A stretch of DNA of 64,000 nucleotides, from positions 1-64,000 of the forward strand of contig JARLIH010000399.1 in assembly GCA_031291845.1 (NCBI GenBank), read 5' to 3'. Below the pieces are notes generated by a model that saw nothing but the letters and a program-made list of their open reading frames with translations, did not search any database and was not told the DNA's origin. How positions within the stretch are numbered: position 1 is the stretch's first letter; every line of letters begins with the position of its first letter. This stretch comes from Isosphaeraceae bacterium (GTDB lineage: Bacteria; Planctomycetota; Planctomycetia; Isosphaerales; Isosphaeraceae). This document shows positions 42,870-53,722 of this stretch, piece after piece. Position numbers and translations under genes: made by a program.

Positions 42870-43916
42870 TCACATCGAATCAGCGCTCAGAACTTCACCG
42901 CCGTTGCGGGTCCCGATGGCCCACCAGGTGGCGAGGTTGATTGAGTCGCGGAAGAACTTGACCGACCCGTCTCCCATGCAGGCGTTCACGCCGCCGGCGT
43001 GGTTGCTGGTGGCCGTCGCGCCCCCCATCGGGCCGATGTACGAGAGCCATGACTGATCCGACGAGTTGTTGCACTGGATGTTGTTGGGCGGCAGGTAGTG
43101 CGTGTAGCTCGTCAGGATGATGTGCAGTGGGTATGCGTAAAACCACTCGTACCCGGTGAGATACGAGCTGCTGGAAGCCGTTGTGCCCGGGATGCTCTTG
43201 CAGCCCGCGACGAAGGCCTGTGCTTGCGCCACGCCCGAGCCCGCGGGTGCGGCGACGGGCCCCTGGAACACCGCACGTTTGGCGTCGGGTGAACCGACGT
43301 AGACGGTCGGGTTACCGGCCAAGCCGATCAAGTGCTCGCTGAACAGGGCCGTGTTCGAGGTGCCGTCCCGGATCGATTCGATCCCAATCGGGCCGACGTA
43401 GGCGCCACCACCTCCCTGGAGATCAGAGAGCGGGACGATCGTGCCCGAATACATGGTCGTACACGCGGCCGGTCCGCCGTAGTTGCCGACATAGCTCGAC
43501 GTGCCCCAGGGAGCGCCCGGGCGTTGCTTCTGGTTCTCCGACGGGCAGAGCAGCACGGCGAGCTGGTTATACCCCGCCGTCGTCTGGTCCGCGGCGTACA
43601 CCTGGATGCTGAAGTTGACCGAATTGAAAATCGCCTGCTGCTCCATCTGCGGCAAAATCGCCAGGTACCAGGAGAAACTCCAGCCCGAGCTGAGGTTGGC
43701 GGAGGCCGGGTACATGCACTGCGCGGGGAGGACGTTGTTCTGCGAGATGTAGTTATGCACCGCCAACCCGAGCTGCTTCAGGTTGTTGATACACTGGGAG
43801 CGGCGGGCCGCCTCGCGCGCCGCCTGCACGGCGGGCAAAAGTAGGGCGATCAGCACCGCGATGATCGCGATCACCACGAGCAGCTCGATCAACGTGAACC
43901 CTCGTCGCCTTCTCAT
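42870..43916 (-). CDS. DUF1559 domain protein with prepilin-type N-terminus
   Basis: Predicted 348 residues. Leader MRRRRGF followed by the methylation-site helix ([20 protein letters not shown]) and [20 protein letters not shown]. The last part has the family signature ([20 protein letters not shown]). The first 35 residues after the leader are almost identical to those of the 8773-9765 protein, the rest diverges. The ATG at 43916 was chosen because AAGGAG lies 9 bases before it; a GTG two codons upstream has the Shine-Dalgarno too close. It is operonic with the lipoprotein at 42621. Confidence 0.93.
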   Translation of the reverse strand: MRRRRGFTLIELLVVIAIIAVLIALLLPAVQAAREAARRSQCINNLKQLGLAVHNYISQNNVLPAQCMYPASANLSSGWSFSWYLAILPQMEQQAIFNSVNFSIQVYAADQTTAGYNQLAVLLCPSENQKQRPGAPWGTSSYVGNYGGPAACTTMYSGTIVPLSDLQGGGGAYVGPIGIESIRDGTSNTALFSEHLIGLAGNPTVYVGSPDAKRAVFQGPVAAPAGSGVAQAQAFVAGCKSIPGTTASSSSYLTGYEWFYAYPLHIILTSYTHYLPPNNIQCNNSSDQSWLSYIGPMGGATATSNHAGGVNACMGDGSVKFFRDSINLATWWAIGTRNGGEVLSADSM

Positions 43917-44578
43917 CTGCACAAGCTCCTTGATAACGATGATGGACAGCGCAATACAGCCCGCGCCGCGCGAACAGCCCGATTCGGTACGGACGCCGAG
44001 CGTTCTGTGGGGGGACTCAAGACAGTGGGAACGAAAAATCGGGGCCGCCGACGCGGAAAAACGGAAAATGCCGGGATCTTTGGGAAATTCTTAAGAGTCG
44101 GGAGGGTTCCAGGGCCGGAGGTGTAACGACCCTACAAGGCGGAGAGTGCGAAAAACATATCCACAATCCGTGCCAATTCGAGGCTCGACCTAAACGATTG
44201 TCCGCAAGTGCCGACTCAGTCATTTCTTGAGAAGTGGTGCCCCGATACGTTTAGTAATCAAGGCCGGGAGGAGGCCCCGGCTAAGGCTGCTCAAGTTCCG
44301 TGCGGTCTGCCTCGCAGTCCAGCAGCCTAGACCGTAAGTCTATGTTCATTTTAGAGCATCGATGCAATCGTGGGGGGATGGCCCGGGACGGTCGCACACG
44401 AACTCAGGGCGAGCCACCGCGCGTCGCTCCTCGCGCCATTTCCCGCCACCGCTGATCCGCCCGCGTTCAGCAGCAGGCCGTGCCGCAGGGACGGGCCGCA
44501 ACTCGGGTTCGCTACGGGAACGCACAATCACAAAATCACGCCGTTGTGTGATACCGTGATTGACCGCAGGGCGACCCT
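43917..44578. other. Intergenic region with structured element
   Basis: About 660 bp with no supported gene. It contains the cluster of perfect inverted repeats at 44263-44342 described separately. The rest, including the upstream region of the DUF1559 gene, shows no convincing promoter by eye. Confidence 0.5.
44263..44342. ncRNA. Candidate structured RNA: three consecutive hairpins
   Basis: Within 80 bases there are three perfect stems: gccggg (44263-44268) with cccggc (44276-44281); aggctgct (44284-44291) with agcagcct (44321-44328), enclosing a smaller tgcg/cgca stem (44301-44304 and 44313-44316); and tagac (44328-44332) with gtcta (44338-44342). No known riboswitch, tmRNA, SRP or RNase P motif was recognised. 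The strand is undetermined. It could be a small RNA, the terminator region of trxA-trpF, or an intergenic repeat. Confidence 0.3.
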
Positions 44579-45256
44579 TCAAGGATCGAAAGGGACCGGC
44601 TCGAATCGAGCCTTCGCGGCTCGAACGAAAGCCGCGACGCGTGCGGGGTCCTTACGTCCCGGGGCGGACTCGACGCCGCTGGCGACGTCAACCATCCATG
44701 GACGAACGTGCGCGATGAGCGCGCCGACATTTTCGGGAACGAGGCCGCCGGCGAGGATCAGGCGGGGGAGGGGGGGAAGGGCGTCAAGGACGTCGGCAGC
44801 GATGGTCCGGCCGGTCCCACCGGCTTGACCCGGAGCGAAGGCGTCGACGAGCACCGCGTCGGGCGGCCGACCCAATTCCTCGGCCCGGCGCAGGTAGTGC
44901 GTCATCTGGTGGACGGCCTCGCGGCTGCCGAGGCGGAAGGCGCGCACGACTTGCAATCCCGCCAGCTCGCACAGGGCCTCCGCGGGCTCTTGACCGTGGA
45001 GCTGCACGATCCGGAGTCCCAGGTGATCCGTGACCTGAGCGATCTCGGCCATCGGCCGGTCAACGAACAACCCCACGGCCTGCGCCGTGGGGGGAAGGGC
45101 GGCGATGATCTCGGCCGCCAGCACGAGGTCGATCCGGCGCGGGGACGCGGGGTGGAAGTTCAGCCCGATCCAGTCGGCCCCGGCCGAGGCACACATCACG
45201 GCCTCGGCCACGCTGGTCAGCCCGCAGACCTTGATGCGCACGGAAGGGTCCACCAC
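44579..45256 (-). CDS. trpF: Phosphoribosylanthranilate isomerase
   Basis: Predicted 225 residues. It carries out the third step of tryptophan biosynthesis from chorismate. The catalytic general base Cys11 (IKVCGLTS) and general acid Asp138 (VLVDAFAPGQAGGTG) are present; GADWIGLNFHPASPR, VQLHGQEP, LILAGGLVPENVG and VDVASGVESAPGRKD complete the TIM-barrel signature. The start is GTG 45256 or the adjacent GTG 45253, 4 bp after the trxA stop, so it is translationally linked to trxA. No other trp gene is in the window. Confidence 0.95.
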   Translation of the reverse strand: MVDPSVRIKVCGLTSVAEAVMCASAGADWIGLNFHPASPRRIDLVLAAEIIAALPPTAQAVGLFVDRPMAEIAQVTDHLGLRIVQLHGQEPAEALCELAGLQVVRAFRLGSREAVHQMTHYLRRAEELGRPPDAVLVDAFAPGQAGGTGRTIAADVLDALPPLPRLILAGGLVPENVGALIAHVRPWMVDVASGVESAPGRKDPARVAAFVRAAKARFEPVPFDP

Positions 45257-45260
45257 GCGG

Positions 45261-45593
45261 TCACGACACCCCGAGCTTGGACAGGGCGGCCTTGAACTTG
45301 GATTCGGGCGACACGCCGACCAGGCGGTCCTTCTCGACCCCCCCCTGGTAGATCAGGACCGTCGGGATCGCCGAGACCCGGAGCCCGCCGGGCGTCTCGG
45401 GGTTCTCGTCGGTATTCATTTTGCCGACCTTGACCTTACCGTCGAGCTCGGTCGCGAGCTTTTCGATCGTCGGGGTCAGCATGCGGCAGGGACCGCACCA
45501 TGGAGCCCAGAAGTCGACCAGCACGGGGATTTCCGAGTCCAGGACTTCCGACTGCCAATTGGCGTCGGTAAACTCCTTCACGCTCCCGGCCAT
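45261..45593 (-). CDS. trxA: Thioredoxin
   Basis: Predicted 110 residues, standard size. Active site WCGPC (residues 32-36), the buried FWAP, the conserved cis-Pro in SAIPTVLIYQGG and GVSPESKFKAAL near the end. The ATG at 45593 starts MAGSVKEFTD, the normal short N-terminus; the longer upstream frame is rejected. It lies immediately upstream of trpF in the same operon, an arrangement with no obvious functional logic. Confidence 0.96.
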   Translation of the reverse strand: MAGSVKEFTDANWQSEVLDSEIPVLVDFWAPWCGPCRMLTPTIEKLATELDGKVKVGKMNTDENPETPGGLRVSAIPTVLIYQGGVEKDRLVGVSPESKFKAALSKLGVS

Positions 45594-45697
45594 GATTGAT
45601 GCCTCGCCGTCTCTCGAAAAGGCGTGTAATTCAGGACTTAACACGCAAGTCTTCAGCCGCCGGGTTCCCTCCCCGACATGATGGAGGCAATTATAAA

Positions 45698-46873
45698 GTG
45701 GCGCCCCGTCGAGTCAACAAGCCCGAACCCAAGGACGCGGTCCGCAGACCAAGCTGGCGCGACTGGATTGATCCCCGGCGCGTGGGTTGGCTGCGCCTGC
45801 TCCTCGTGTTCGTGCCGGCCGCGGTCGCGGCCCACTTCGCGGGCGCTTCGGGATCGGTGCAGTTCGTGCTCGCCTCGCTCGGCATCATCCCGCTCGCCGG
45901 CCTGGTCGGCGAGGCGACCGAGTCGTTGGCCGACCGGCTCGGGCCGGGGATCGGCGGCCTGCTCAACGCGACGTTCGGTAACGCCGCCGAGCTCATTATC
46001 GCCCTGTTCGCGCTCTTCCGCGGGCTCGACGGCGTCGTCAAGGCATCGCTCACCGGCAGCATCATCGGCAACCTGCTCCTGGTGCTGGGGGCAAGCCTGC
46101 TGGCCGGCGGCACGCGCCACGCCATTCAGCGCTTCAACCGCACGGCGGCGGGCGTGGGGGCGACCTTGATGGTGCTCGCCGCGAGCGGCCTGATCGTCCC
46201 GGCAATCTTTCACGGCATCGTCGGACCGAGCGCCGGCGCCGCGGAGCACCGGCTCAGCCTGGCCGTGGCCGTCATCCTGATGGTCGCCTACTTCCTGAGC
46301 CTCCTCTTCAGTCTCGTAACCCACAAAGATGTCTTTAACCCGAAAAACGAATATAAAGAAGCGGCTTTGCATGAGAAGGGTGCGTGGAGCATGGCGTGGG
46401 CCGCGCTCGTGCTCCTGGTCGCGACCGGCTTCGTGGCCGGGATGAGCGAGATCCTGGTCGGCGCCGTCGAGGAGACGAGCCGGGCGCTCGGGCTGACCGA
46501 AGTTTTCGTCGGCGTGATCGTCGTGGCGATCGTCGGCAACGCGGCCGAGCATTCGACGGCCGTGCTGATGGCGCTCAAGAACCAGATGGACCTCGCCGTG
46601 GGGATCGCACTCGGCTCCGCGTTGCAGATCGCCCTGTTCGTTGCGCCGGCGCTCGTGCTCGTGAGTTACACACGGGTGCGCCCCATGAACCTGCTGTTCA
46701 GCCCCTTGGAAGTGATCGCCGTAATCCTGGCCGTGCTGCTCGCGCGGATGGTGGCCGAGGACGGCGAGTCGAACTGGCTCGAAGGGGCGATGTTGCTGCT
46801 CATCTACGCCATTCTGGGGATGGCGTTCTATCACCTCCCCGCGCCGCAGCAAGCACTCTCGCTGAGGACTTGA
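45698..46873 (+). CDS. Calcium/proton exchanger, CaxA/ChaA-type
   Basis: Predicted 391 residues, about eleven TM helices. The two alpha repeats contain the hallmark acidic motifs GNAAELIIALFAL and GNAAEHSTAVLMALKN, where the Glu residues bind cation. An acidic/His loop (LVTHKDVFNPKNEY) lies between the halves. It probably exports Ca2+ (or another divalent cation) in exchange for H+. The start was set at GTG 45698, with GGAGG about 10 bases upstream; the earlier open frame runs into the divergent trxA leader. It is divergent from trxA-trpF with about 105 bp between starts. Confidence 0.93.
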   Translation: MAPRRVNKPEPKDAVRRPSWRDWIDPRRVGWLRLLLVFVPAAVAAHFAGASGSVQFVLASLGIIPLAGLVGEATESLADRLGPGIGGLLNATFGNAAELIIALFALFRGLDGVVKASLTGSIIGNLLLVLGASLLAGGTRHAIQRFNRTAAGVGATLMVLAASGLIVPAIFHGIVGPSAGAAEHRLSLAVAVILMVAYFLSLLFSLVTHKDVFNPKNEYKEAALHEKGAWSMAWAALVLLVATGFVAGMSEILVGAVEETSRALGLTEVFVGVIVVAIVGNAAEHSTAVLMALKNQMDLAVGIALGSALQIALFVAPALVLVSYTRVRPMNLLFSPLEVIAVILAVLLARMVAEDGESNWLEGAMLLLIYAILGMAFYHLPAPQQALSLRT

Positions 46874-47023
46874 ATCCGTGTTGCCGGCATCGGGCCGATT
46901 GCAGGGGCAGCGCGACCTTCCGGCCCATTGCCTCTCCGCGTAGGATTCTCGCAGACCGATCTGTTTCGGGCGGGTCCTCTTCTCCGCCGGTCGAGCCTCG
47001 ACAACCACCAACGGAGGGACGCG

Positions 47024-48019
47024 ATGGCCAAAGCATTCGGCAGGCGCGACGTATTGAGGGGAATGGCGGCGGCCGCGCTGTTGGGCCGTAGGGCGAGGGC
47101 CGACGATCCGAAGAGCGTGCCCGAGCAGATCATCGATACGATGAACGCGCTCTTCGGCAAGCACCCGGGTTTCCGTTCCGCCCACGCGAAAGGCATCGTC
47201 TGCGAGGGGGAATTCCTGCCCGCGGCATCAGCCTCCGGATTGTCGAAGGCCCCCCACCTCCAGGGGAACCCGGTCAAAGTGACGGTCCGATTCTCGGACA
47301 GTACCGGCGTGCCGGACATCCCCGACGGGGCCACGGCCGCCAGCCCGCATGGGTTCGCCGTTCGCTTCCACCTGCCGGGAGGCGGCAGCACCGACATCGT
47401 GTCGAATGCCTACAACGGCTTCGCGGTGGCCACCGGCGAGGAGTTCTTGGCTTTCCTCCGCGCCGTGGCTGAGAGCGGGAAGGACGCGCCGAAACCGACG
47501 GCGCTCGACAAGTTCCTGGCGGCCCACCCGAAGGCGTTGAAGGTTGTCACGGCACCCAAGCCGACGCCGGCCAGCTTTGCGACCGAGCCTTATTTCGGGG
47601 TTAACGCATTCCTGTTCACGAATAGTGCGGGGAAGGCTCGCTACGGTCGCTACCAGTTTCGCCCGGAAGCCGGATCGAAGTTCCTGACGACCGAAGAGGC
47701 CGCCCGCAAATCCGCCAACTTTCTCGTGGACGAACTGGGCGACCGGCTTGCCAAAGGGCCGGCGAAGTTCCGCCTCGTCGTCCAGCTTGCGGCCGAAGGC
47801 GATCCCGTGGACGACGCGACGGCGGTCTGGCCCGACGAGAGGTCCATCGTGGAACTGGGCGTCCTGTCCATCACCAAACGGGCCGCCGACAACGACGCTG
47901 CGCAGCGCGCGCTGGGATACGACCCGCTCCGGCTCGTCGATGGCATCGAGGCGTCGGACGACCCGCTCCTCGAGCTTCGTTCGGCCGTCTACGCCATTTC
48001 CAGGCGGCGTCGGAAGTAA
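47024..48019 (+). CDS. Catalase-like heme protein (SrpA/small catalase family), possibly exported
   Basis: Predicted 331 residues, shorter than true catalases (about 480 or more). Catalase-type motifs are present: RSAHAKGIVCEGEF with the distal His54, VRFSDSTGVPD, SPHGFAVRFHLPGG, SNAYNGFAVATGEEFLAFLR and YGRYQFRPEAG. The N-terminus (RRDVLRGMAAAALLGRRARA) resembles a Tat-type signal with twin Arg, so export is likely. ATG 47024 has GGAGGGA about 6 bases upstream. Members of this family act as heme peroxidases or catalases; the true substrate is uncertain. Confidence 0.88.
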   Translation: MAKAFGRRDVLRGMAAAALLGRRARADDPKSVPEQIIDTMNALFGKHPGFRSAHAKGIVCEGEFLPAASASGLSKAPHLQGNPVKVTVRFSDSTGVPDIPDGATAASPHGFAVRFHLPGGGSTDIVSNAYNGFAVATGEEFLAFLRAVAESGKDAPKPTALDKFLAAHPKALKVVTAPKPTPASFATEPYFGVNAFLFTNSAGKARYGRYQFRPEAGSKFLTTEEAARKSANFLVDELGDRLAKGPAKFRLVVQLAAEGDPVDDATAVWPDERSIVELGVLSITKRAADNDAAQRALGYDPLRLVDGIEASDDPLLELRSAVYAISRRRRK

Positions 48020-48065
48020 GGAGACGGCTCGCTGAGCACCTGCGCTCGGCCGCCGGCCGGTCCTT

Positions 48066-48192
48066 GGAGTGCGGGAGCTTGCTCCCGCTTGCGCGCCACG
48101 GTGCCTCGTCGTCAGCGTGCCGCACGTGAATCGCGATCCCGCGGTCTTCGGTCCGGCGCGCGTTCGAAAGCGGGAGCGAGCTCCCGCACTCT
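48066..48192. repeat. Inverted pair of cgggagc/gctcccg repeats
   Basis: Left arm 48066-48090 (ggagtgcgggagcttgctcc, cgctt) and right arm 48168-48192 (aaagcgggagcgagctcccg, cactct) are inverted copies about 80 bp apart; each is itself a small palindrome. This type is a common intergenic repeat. It fills most of the 330-bp gap between the catalase-like gene and the zinc-ribbon gene; no gene is seen in that gap. Confidence 0.75.
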
Positions 48193-48348
48193 AAAGCCTT
48201 CGGCACGGCCGTCGGCGCCTGCGAGTGTGCAGCGCAAGCTGATTCCGGCGGGTGCCGTTACTTGTTAAGCGTACGGCTTTCGCCCCATTTTTTTGGGGCG
48301 CCGTAGCGACCGGCCCGGCGCGTCGTCGCGGAGGAGGCAAGTGCGCCG

Positions 48349-49104
48349 TCAGCGCGACTTGCGGCGCGTGTTCTGGTGGTCTTCCTCGGCCAGATAGAGG
48401 ATGCGGCCGCACGTATTGCAGAAGCTGAGCGACTCGGCCCTCATGACCTCGCTCAGCGTTTGCGTGGTGATGGTGACGTAGCAGCCGGAGCAGGCGCCGG
48501 TGTGGGTCTTGAAGTCGACCTCGACGGCCGCCATGGCGTCGGCGCCGTGCTGCTTGATCGTGCGGCGGTAGCGTTCGCGCTGGTCGTCGGGAATGATCGC
48601 CTCGGCCTCGGCGACGGCTTTTTCGAGCTCGTCGAGCTGGGTCTTCTGGGGGCCGGTTTGCGACTCGACCTGATCCCGGAAGGCCGCAACGTCGTCCGCG
48701 AACTGCTTGTATTCGGCTTCGAGCTTGGCGACGTCCGCGGACTGCGCTTCGATTTCGCTGTAGCCGTTGAGGATCTCGTCTTCGAGGTTGCCCAGCGACG
48801 ATTTGTCGTTGGCGATCTGGTTCTGGATCGCCTTGTATTCCTCGTTCTTCTTGACGAGGTTGAGCTTGACCTTCAGGTCGTCGATCTTGCCCTGCTGGGC
48901 CTGCATCAGGTGCTCGCGCTTCTTGACCTGGACCTTTGCGTCCTGGAGCGCCTTGCGGGCGTCTTCGAGCGCGGCCTTGCGGCTATCGAGGGCGGCTTGC
49001 CGGGAGGCGAGGGTCTTGGGCGCCGAGGCGAGGCGATCGCGGAGAGCCTTGGCGCGTTGGTGGAGTTGGTGCAATTCGCGGAGGTTCTCGGCAGTCGCGG
49101 GCAT
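48349..49104 (-). CDS. Coiled-coil protein with C-terminal C4-type zinc ribbon
   Basis: Predicted 251 residues. Residues about 10-180 form a long two-stranded coiled coil (RQAALDSRKAALEDARKALQ; DDLKVKLNLVKKNEEYKAIQ). Residues 190-240 contain a four-cysteine zinc ribbon: CSGC (205-208) and CNTC (229-232) with GRILYLAEE after it. This is the zf-RING_7/CT398-like family, widespread in bacteria and of unproven function, possibly linked to nucleic acid or flagellar/secretion export proteins. Start at ATG 49104. Confidence 0.9.
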   Translation of the reverse strand: MPATAENLRELHQLHQRAKALRDRLASAPKTLASRQAALDSRKAALEDARKALQDAKVQVKKREHLMQAQQGKIDDLKVKLNLVKKNEEYKAIQNQIANDKSSLGNLEDEILNGYSEIEAQSADVAKLEAEYKQFADDVAAFRDQVESQTGPQKTQLDELEKAVAEAEAIIPDDQRERYRRTIKQHGADAMAAVEVDFKTHTGACSGCYVTITTQTLSEVMRAESLSFCNTCGRILYLAEEDHQNTRRKSR

Positions 49105-49456
49105 GGTCGGTCGCGCTCCAACGCCATCAGGGTCAGGGAATTCCGAGGCCTATATCAAGTGCATTATAAGCAGCCCCGTCCTCGCTCTGCCGCACGTGGC
49201 GGGGCGGGGGAGCGGGCAGGGGGCGAAGTTTCGCGTGGAGGATGTGGGCTCGCGACGCAGGCCGTGCCGCACCCGCGCCGGGGTGCCGGCGAAGAGGGGG
49301 GCCGGTCGGTCGACCCAATCGTGGAGCCATTCCTCGATCATATCGTGAACGCACGGCGTATGAAAAGTAGAGACGAATATGGAAACCCGATCCGATCGGG
49401 TCAGGCCAAAAAAAAACCGCCGGTCGCCCGAAGGCGCCGGCGGTTGGGTGTCGGCC
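49105..49456. other. Intergenic region, no gene
   Basis: About 350 bp between the zinc-ribbon gene start and the rpoD end. It contains the rpoD terminator (49408-49445). Apart from that, only shadow frames are seen; the promoter for the zinc-ribbon gene was not identified. Confidence 0.5.
49408..49445 (-). terminator. Rho-independent terminator of dnaG-rpoD
   Basis: Read on the minus strand: a 9-bp stem aaccgccgg/ccggcggtt (plus-strand arms 49415-49423 and 49437-49445) followed by nine consecutive T. It lies 12 bases after the rpoD stop. Confidence 0.93.
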
Positions 49457-51127
<1,671 letters not shown>

Positions 51128-51159
51128 CCAGAAACCTCCCTCACGCACGGAACGACGGA

Positions 51160-53055
51160 TCAGGACGCGTGTTTTCGCTTCGTGTCCGGCCGCTGGTTCA
51201 TTAGGCGTCGATACTCTAGTTGAAGCGCCCGGTACTCGTCCGGGTTCGCGTTCGCGTCGGTTTCGTCCAGGGCCTCCTTGAGGTCCCGGAGCCGGTTCTG
51301 CCAGTCGCGTTCGGTCAACTTGGCGAGGACCCCCGCGAGGCGGTCTTCCCACGAGGCCGGCCGGACACTGTCGGGCAACGGCGCGCGCTCGATCGGCAGG
51401 AGCAATCCCGCCGCCAGGGATTTCACCCCGGGTTCATCGAGCCGCAACATGACCCGTTCGGACGTCGGCGATTCCCCTTCGCCGTGGAGGTCGTAACAAG
51501 CCTGGAGGATCGCTCGCAACGGGGCGTCGCGCAGTGAGGCGACTGCCACCCGGGAAATCAACCGGCCGGCCACGCTGGGATCATTCAAGACAATCTGAAT
51601 CAATTCACGATCGATCGGGTCGAGGTCCGCAATCCGCACCGGCGGTCCGGCCGGCGCTGCCGCCGGGCCCGCCGTCTGCGAGGGCGCCGCCTGGGGCCTT
51701 CCTACTGCCGCCCGGCGCAACTGCGTCAACCGGCGCTCCAGGGTCGCGACCGGCACCCGCAACCGCTCCGAGAGCTTGTCGAGCGCCTTGCCCACCTTGA
51801 CGTCCAGCCCCGCGCGGTTCGCCGCCGGCACCTTCGCCAGGATCGTCAGGACCCATTCGGAAGCCTGCCGCGACCCTTCCAGGGCGTTCAGGTCGAACCG
51901 TGCCTCGGCCCGCCGCAGCGCGAAGCTCAAGGGGTCGACGGCCTTCTCCACGAGGGCGCGGAACGGGCCGTCCCCTTCTTTGAGCAGGAAGTCGCACGGG
52001 TCCAGGTTGTCGGGCAAAGTCAGCACCCGCACGTCGATTTCATGTCCCAGGAACAGCTCGAGGGCCTTGTCCGCCGCCGTTTGGCCCGCGTTGTCGCCGT
52101 CAAACACCAAGACCACCCGGTCGGCCAGCGCCCGCAGTGCGGGGACGTGATCGGCGGTCAAGGCGGTCCCGAGCGTCGCGACGACGTTGGCGAGCCCCAC
52201 CTGGTGCGCAGCGATCACGTCGGTATAGCCTTCGACGACCGCGACCCACTTCGCCTCGCGGGCCGCCCCCCGCGCCAGGTCCGCGGCGTACAGCAGGCGG
52301 CTCTTCTTGAACAGCGCGGTCTCCGGGCTGTTGATGTATTTTGCGACATGTTTCCCCGCCGCGACGGCCACTCGCTCCGCCGCGGGCAGAATTCGTCCGC
52401 CAAATCCGATCGTTCGTCCTCCTTGGTCGTGGATCGGGAAAATCAGGCGGCCCCGGAAGCGGTCGCGCGTCGAGTCCGGGTACTCGGTCGACCGAGCGAT
52501 CAGCCCCGTCTTCTCGAGCATCTCCATCGAGAACCCTTCACGGCGGACCCGCCCGCTCAGCCAGTCGCGCACGTCGGGGGCGTACCCCAGCCGGAACCGC
52601 TCGATGCTCTCGTCGTTGATCCCGCGCTCGCGGACGTAGGCCATCACCTCGGGCGCCCGCTTCAGGGCGTCGGCAAAGGCCTGTTCGGCCCACGCGCAGG
52701 CGGCGAGCAGGTCGCTCTTCGACGGTCCTCGCGCCTCGGTCGCCGGACCGGTCGACGGAGTTTCGAGCGCCACGCCTGTCCGGTCGGCCAACATGCGGAG
52801 TGCCTCGGGAAACTCGACCCGATCGTATCCCTGGACAAAATCGAACACATCACCGCCGGCGCCGCAGCTCCAGCACTTGTACGACTGCCGCTCAGGGTTC
52901 ACTTCGAGGGACGGGGTATGATCGTCGTGGAACGGACAAAGGGCCTTGAATTTGGAACCGGAGCGGGTCAACGAAGGAAGGTAATCGCCGATCAACGTGA
53001 CGATGTTGACCGCGTTCTTGATGGCGGCAAGTGTTGCCTCGGAGTAGCGGGGCAC
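51160..53055 (-). CDS. dnaG: DNA primase
   Basis: Predicted 631 residues. The N-terminal CHC2-type zinc motif is complete ([10 protein letters not shown], then CWSCGAGGD; Cys40, His43, Cys61, Cys64). TOPRIM residues are visible in [20 protein letters not shown] and [20 protein letters not shown]. The C-terminal helicase-interaction region is shorter and variable. The start is GTG 53055 with AGGAG about 8 bases upstream; no better ATG is near. It is cotranscribed with rpoD downstream. Confidence 0.96.
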   Translation of the reverse strand: MPRYSEATLAAIKNAVNIVTLIGDYLPSLTRSGSKFKALCPFHDDHTPSLEVNPERQSYKCWSCGAGGDVFDFVQGYDRVEFPEALRMLADRTGVALETPSTGPATEARGPSKSDLLAACAWAEQAFADALKRAPEVMAYVRERGINDESIERFRLGYAPDVRDWLSGRVRREGFSMEMLEKTGLIARSTEYPDSTRDRFRGRLIFPIHDQGGRTIGFGGRILPAAERVAVAAGKHVAKYINSPETALFKKSRLLYAADLARGAAREAKWVAVVEGYTDVIAAHQVGLANVVATLGTALTADHVPALRALADRVVLVFDGDNAGQTAADKALELFLGHEIDVRVLTLPDNLDPCDFLLKEGDGPFRALVEKAVDPLSFALRRAEARFDLNALEGSRQASEWVLTILAKVPAANRAGLDVKVGKALDKLSERLRVPVATLERRLTQLRRAAVGRPQAAPSQTAGPAAAPAGPPVRIADLDPIDRELIQIVLNDPSVAGRLISRVAVASLRDAPLRAILQACYDLHGEGESPTSERVMLRLDEPGVKSLAAGLLLPIERAPLPDSVRPASWEDRLAGVLAKLTERDWQNRLRDLKEALDETDANANPDEYRALQLEYRRLMNQRPDTKRKHAS

Positions 53056-53722
53056 CGGGAGCTCCTGACTGGGCTCAGGCCCGGGTCCGTGGTGATTGCG
53101 GTCGCCGAAAGCCGGACGACTCGTCCGTTCTCAAACATCCGCTCACCGTGCCCTAACAAGCGGCGGCTTCGAGGGAATTATAGCCCAGGCCAAAAAACGG
53201 TCAAGTTTTTCGGCGCTCCGGACGACAACCCTCCGGTCTTTCTAAATCGGCACGATTTTAGCAGTTAGGTAAACACCTCACCGCGTGCTCACCGCGCGGC
53301 CGGCGGCCGTCCGCACGCACCGCCACTGGCCCCTTGACAACGCCTCACCTCCCGTGTGCGCGAATTCGATGGGTGTTTGTCTTACCTAAATCCTCACAAT
53401 GATCTCGGTTCGCGGCGAGTTTGTGTCTTACAAACCAGGTGTCCAAGTCAAGCCCCTCTTTTGGGCCATTTTTTTCTGGCCCGGCAAATCGTTCCGGAGC
53501 GGAGATGGGATTCCGTCCCAAGGTGGGGCCTGGTTCCCAGGAACAGAATGCCAATCGCTTTCCGTTTTCTCGTCCTGATCGCTCGTCGGGCGGCCGGGGC
53601 CAAGTCGTCGCCCCCCCGGCGCACCTCGGGGTGGTTCGACCGGGGCATGAGCATCTTGCCCGGCTCACTCAGGTCGAGAAGTTGTTATCGGCTCGTTCCT
53701 AAGCCAGCCTTCTCATTTGCGC
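53056..53722. other. Intergenic region, no supported gene
   Basis: About 670 bp between dnaG and the HtrA gene, which are in the same direction. gggcca...tggccc (about 53463-53485) forms a hairpin around a T-rich loop but lacks a following T run. The lower-GC segment near 53200-53400 (tgttattta-like) probably holds the dnaG promoter on the minus strand, but no confident -10/-35 was found. Confidence 0.45.

Noticed and set aside
53463-53485. gggcca...tggccc hairpin taken as a terminator
   Set aside because: It has a T-rich loop but no T run after either arm.
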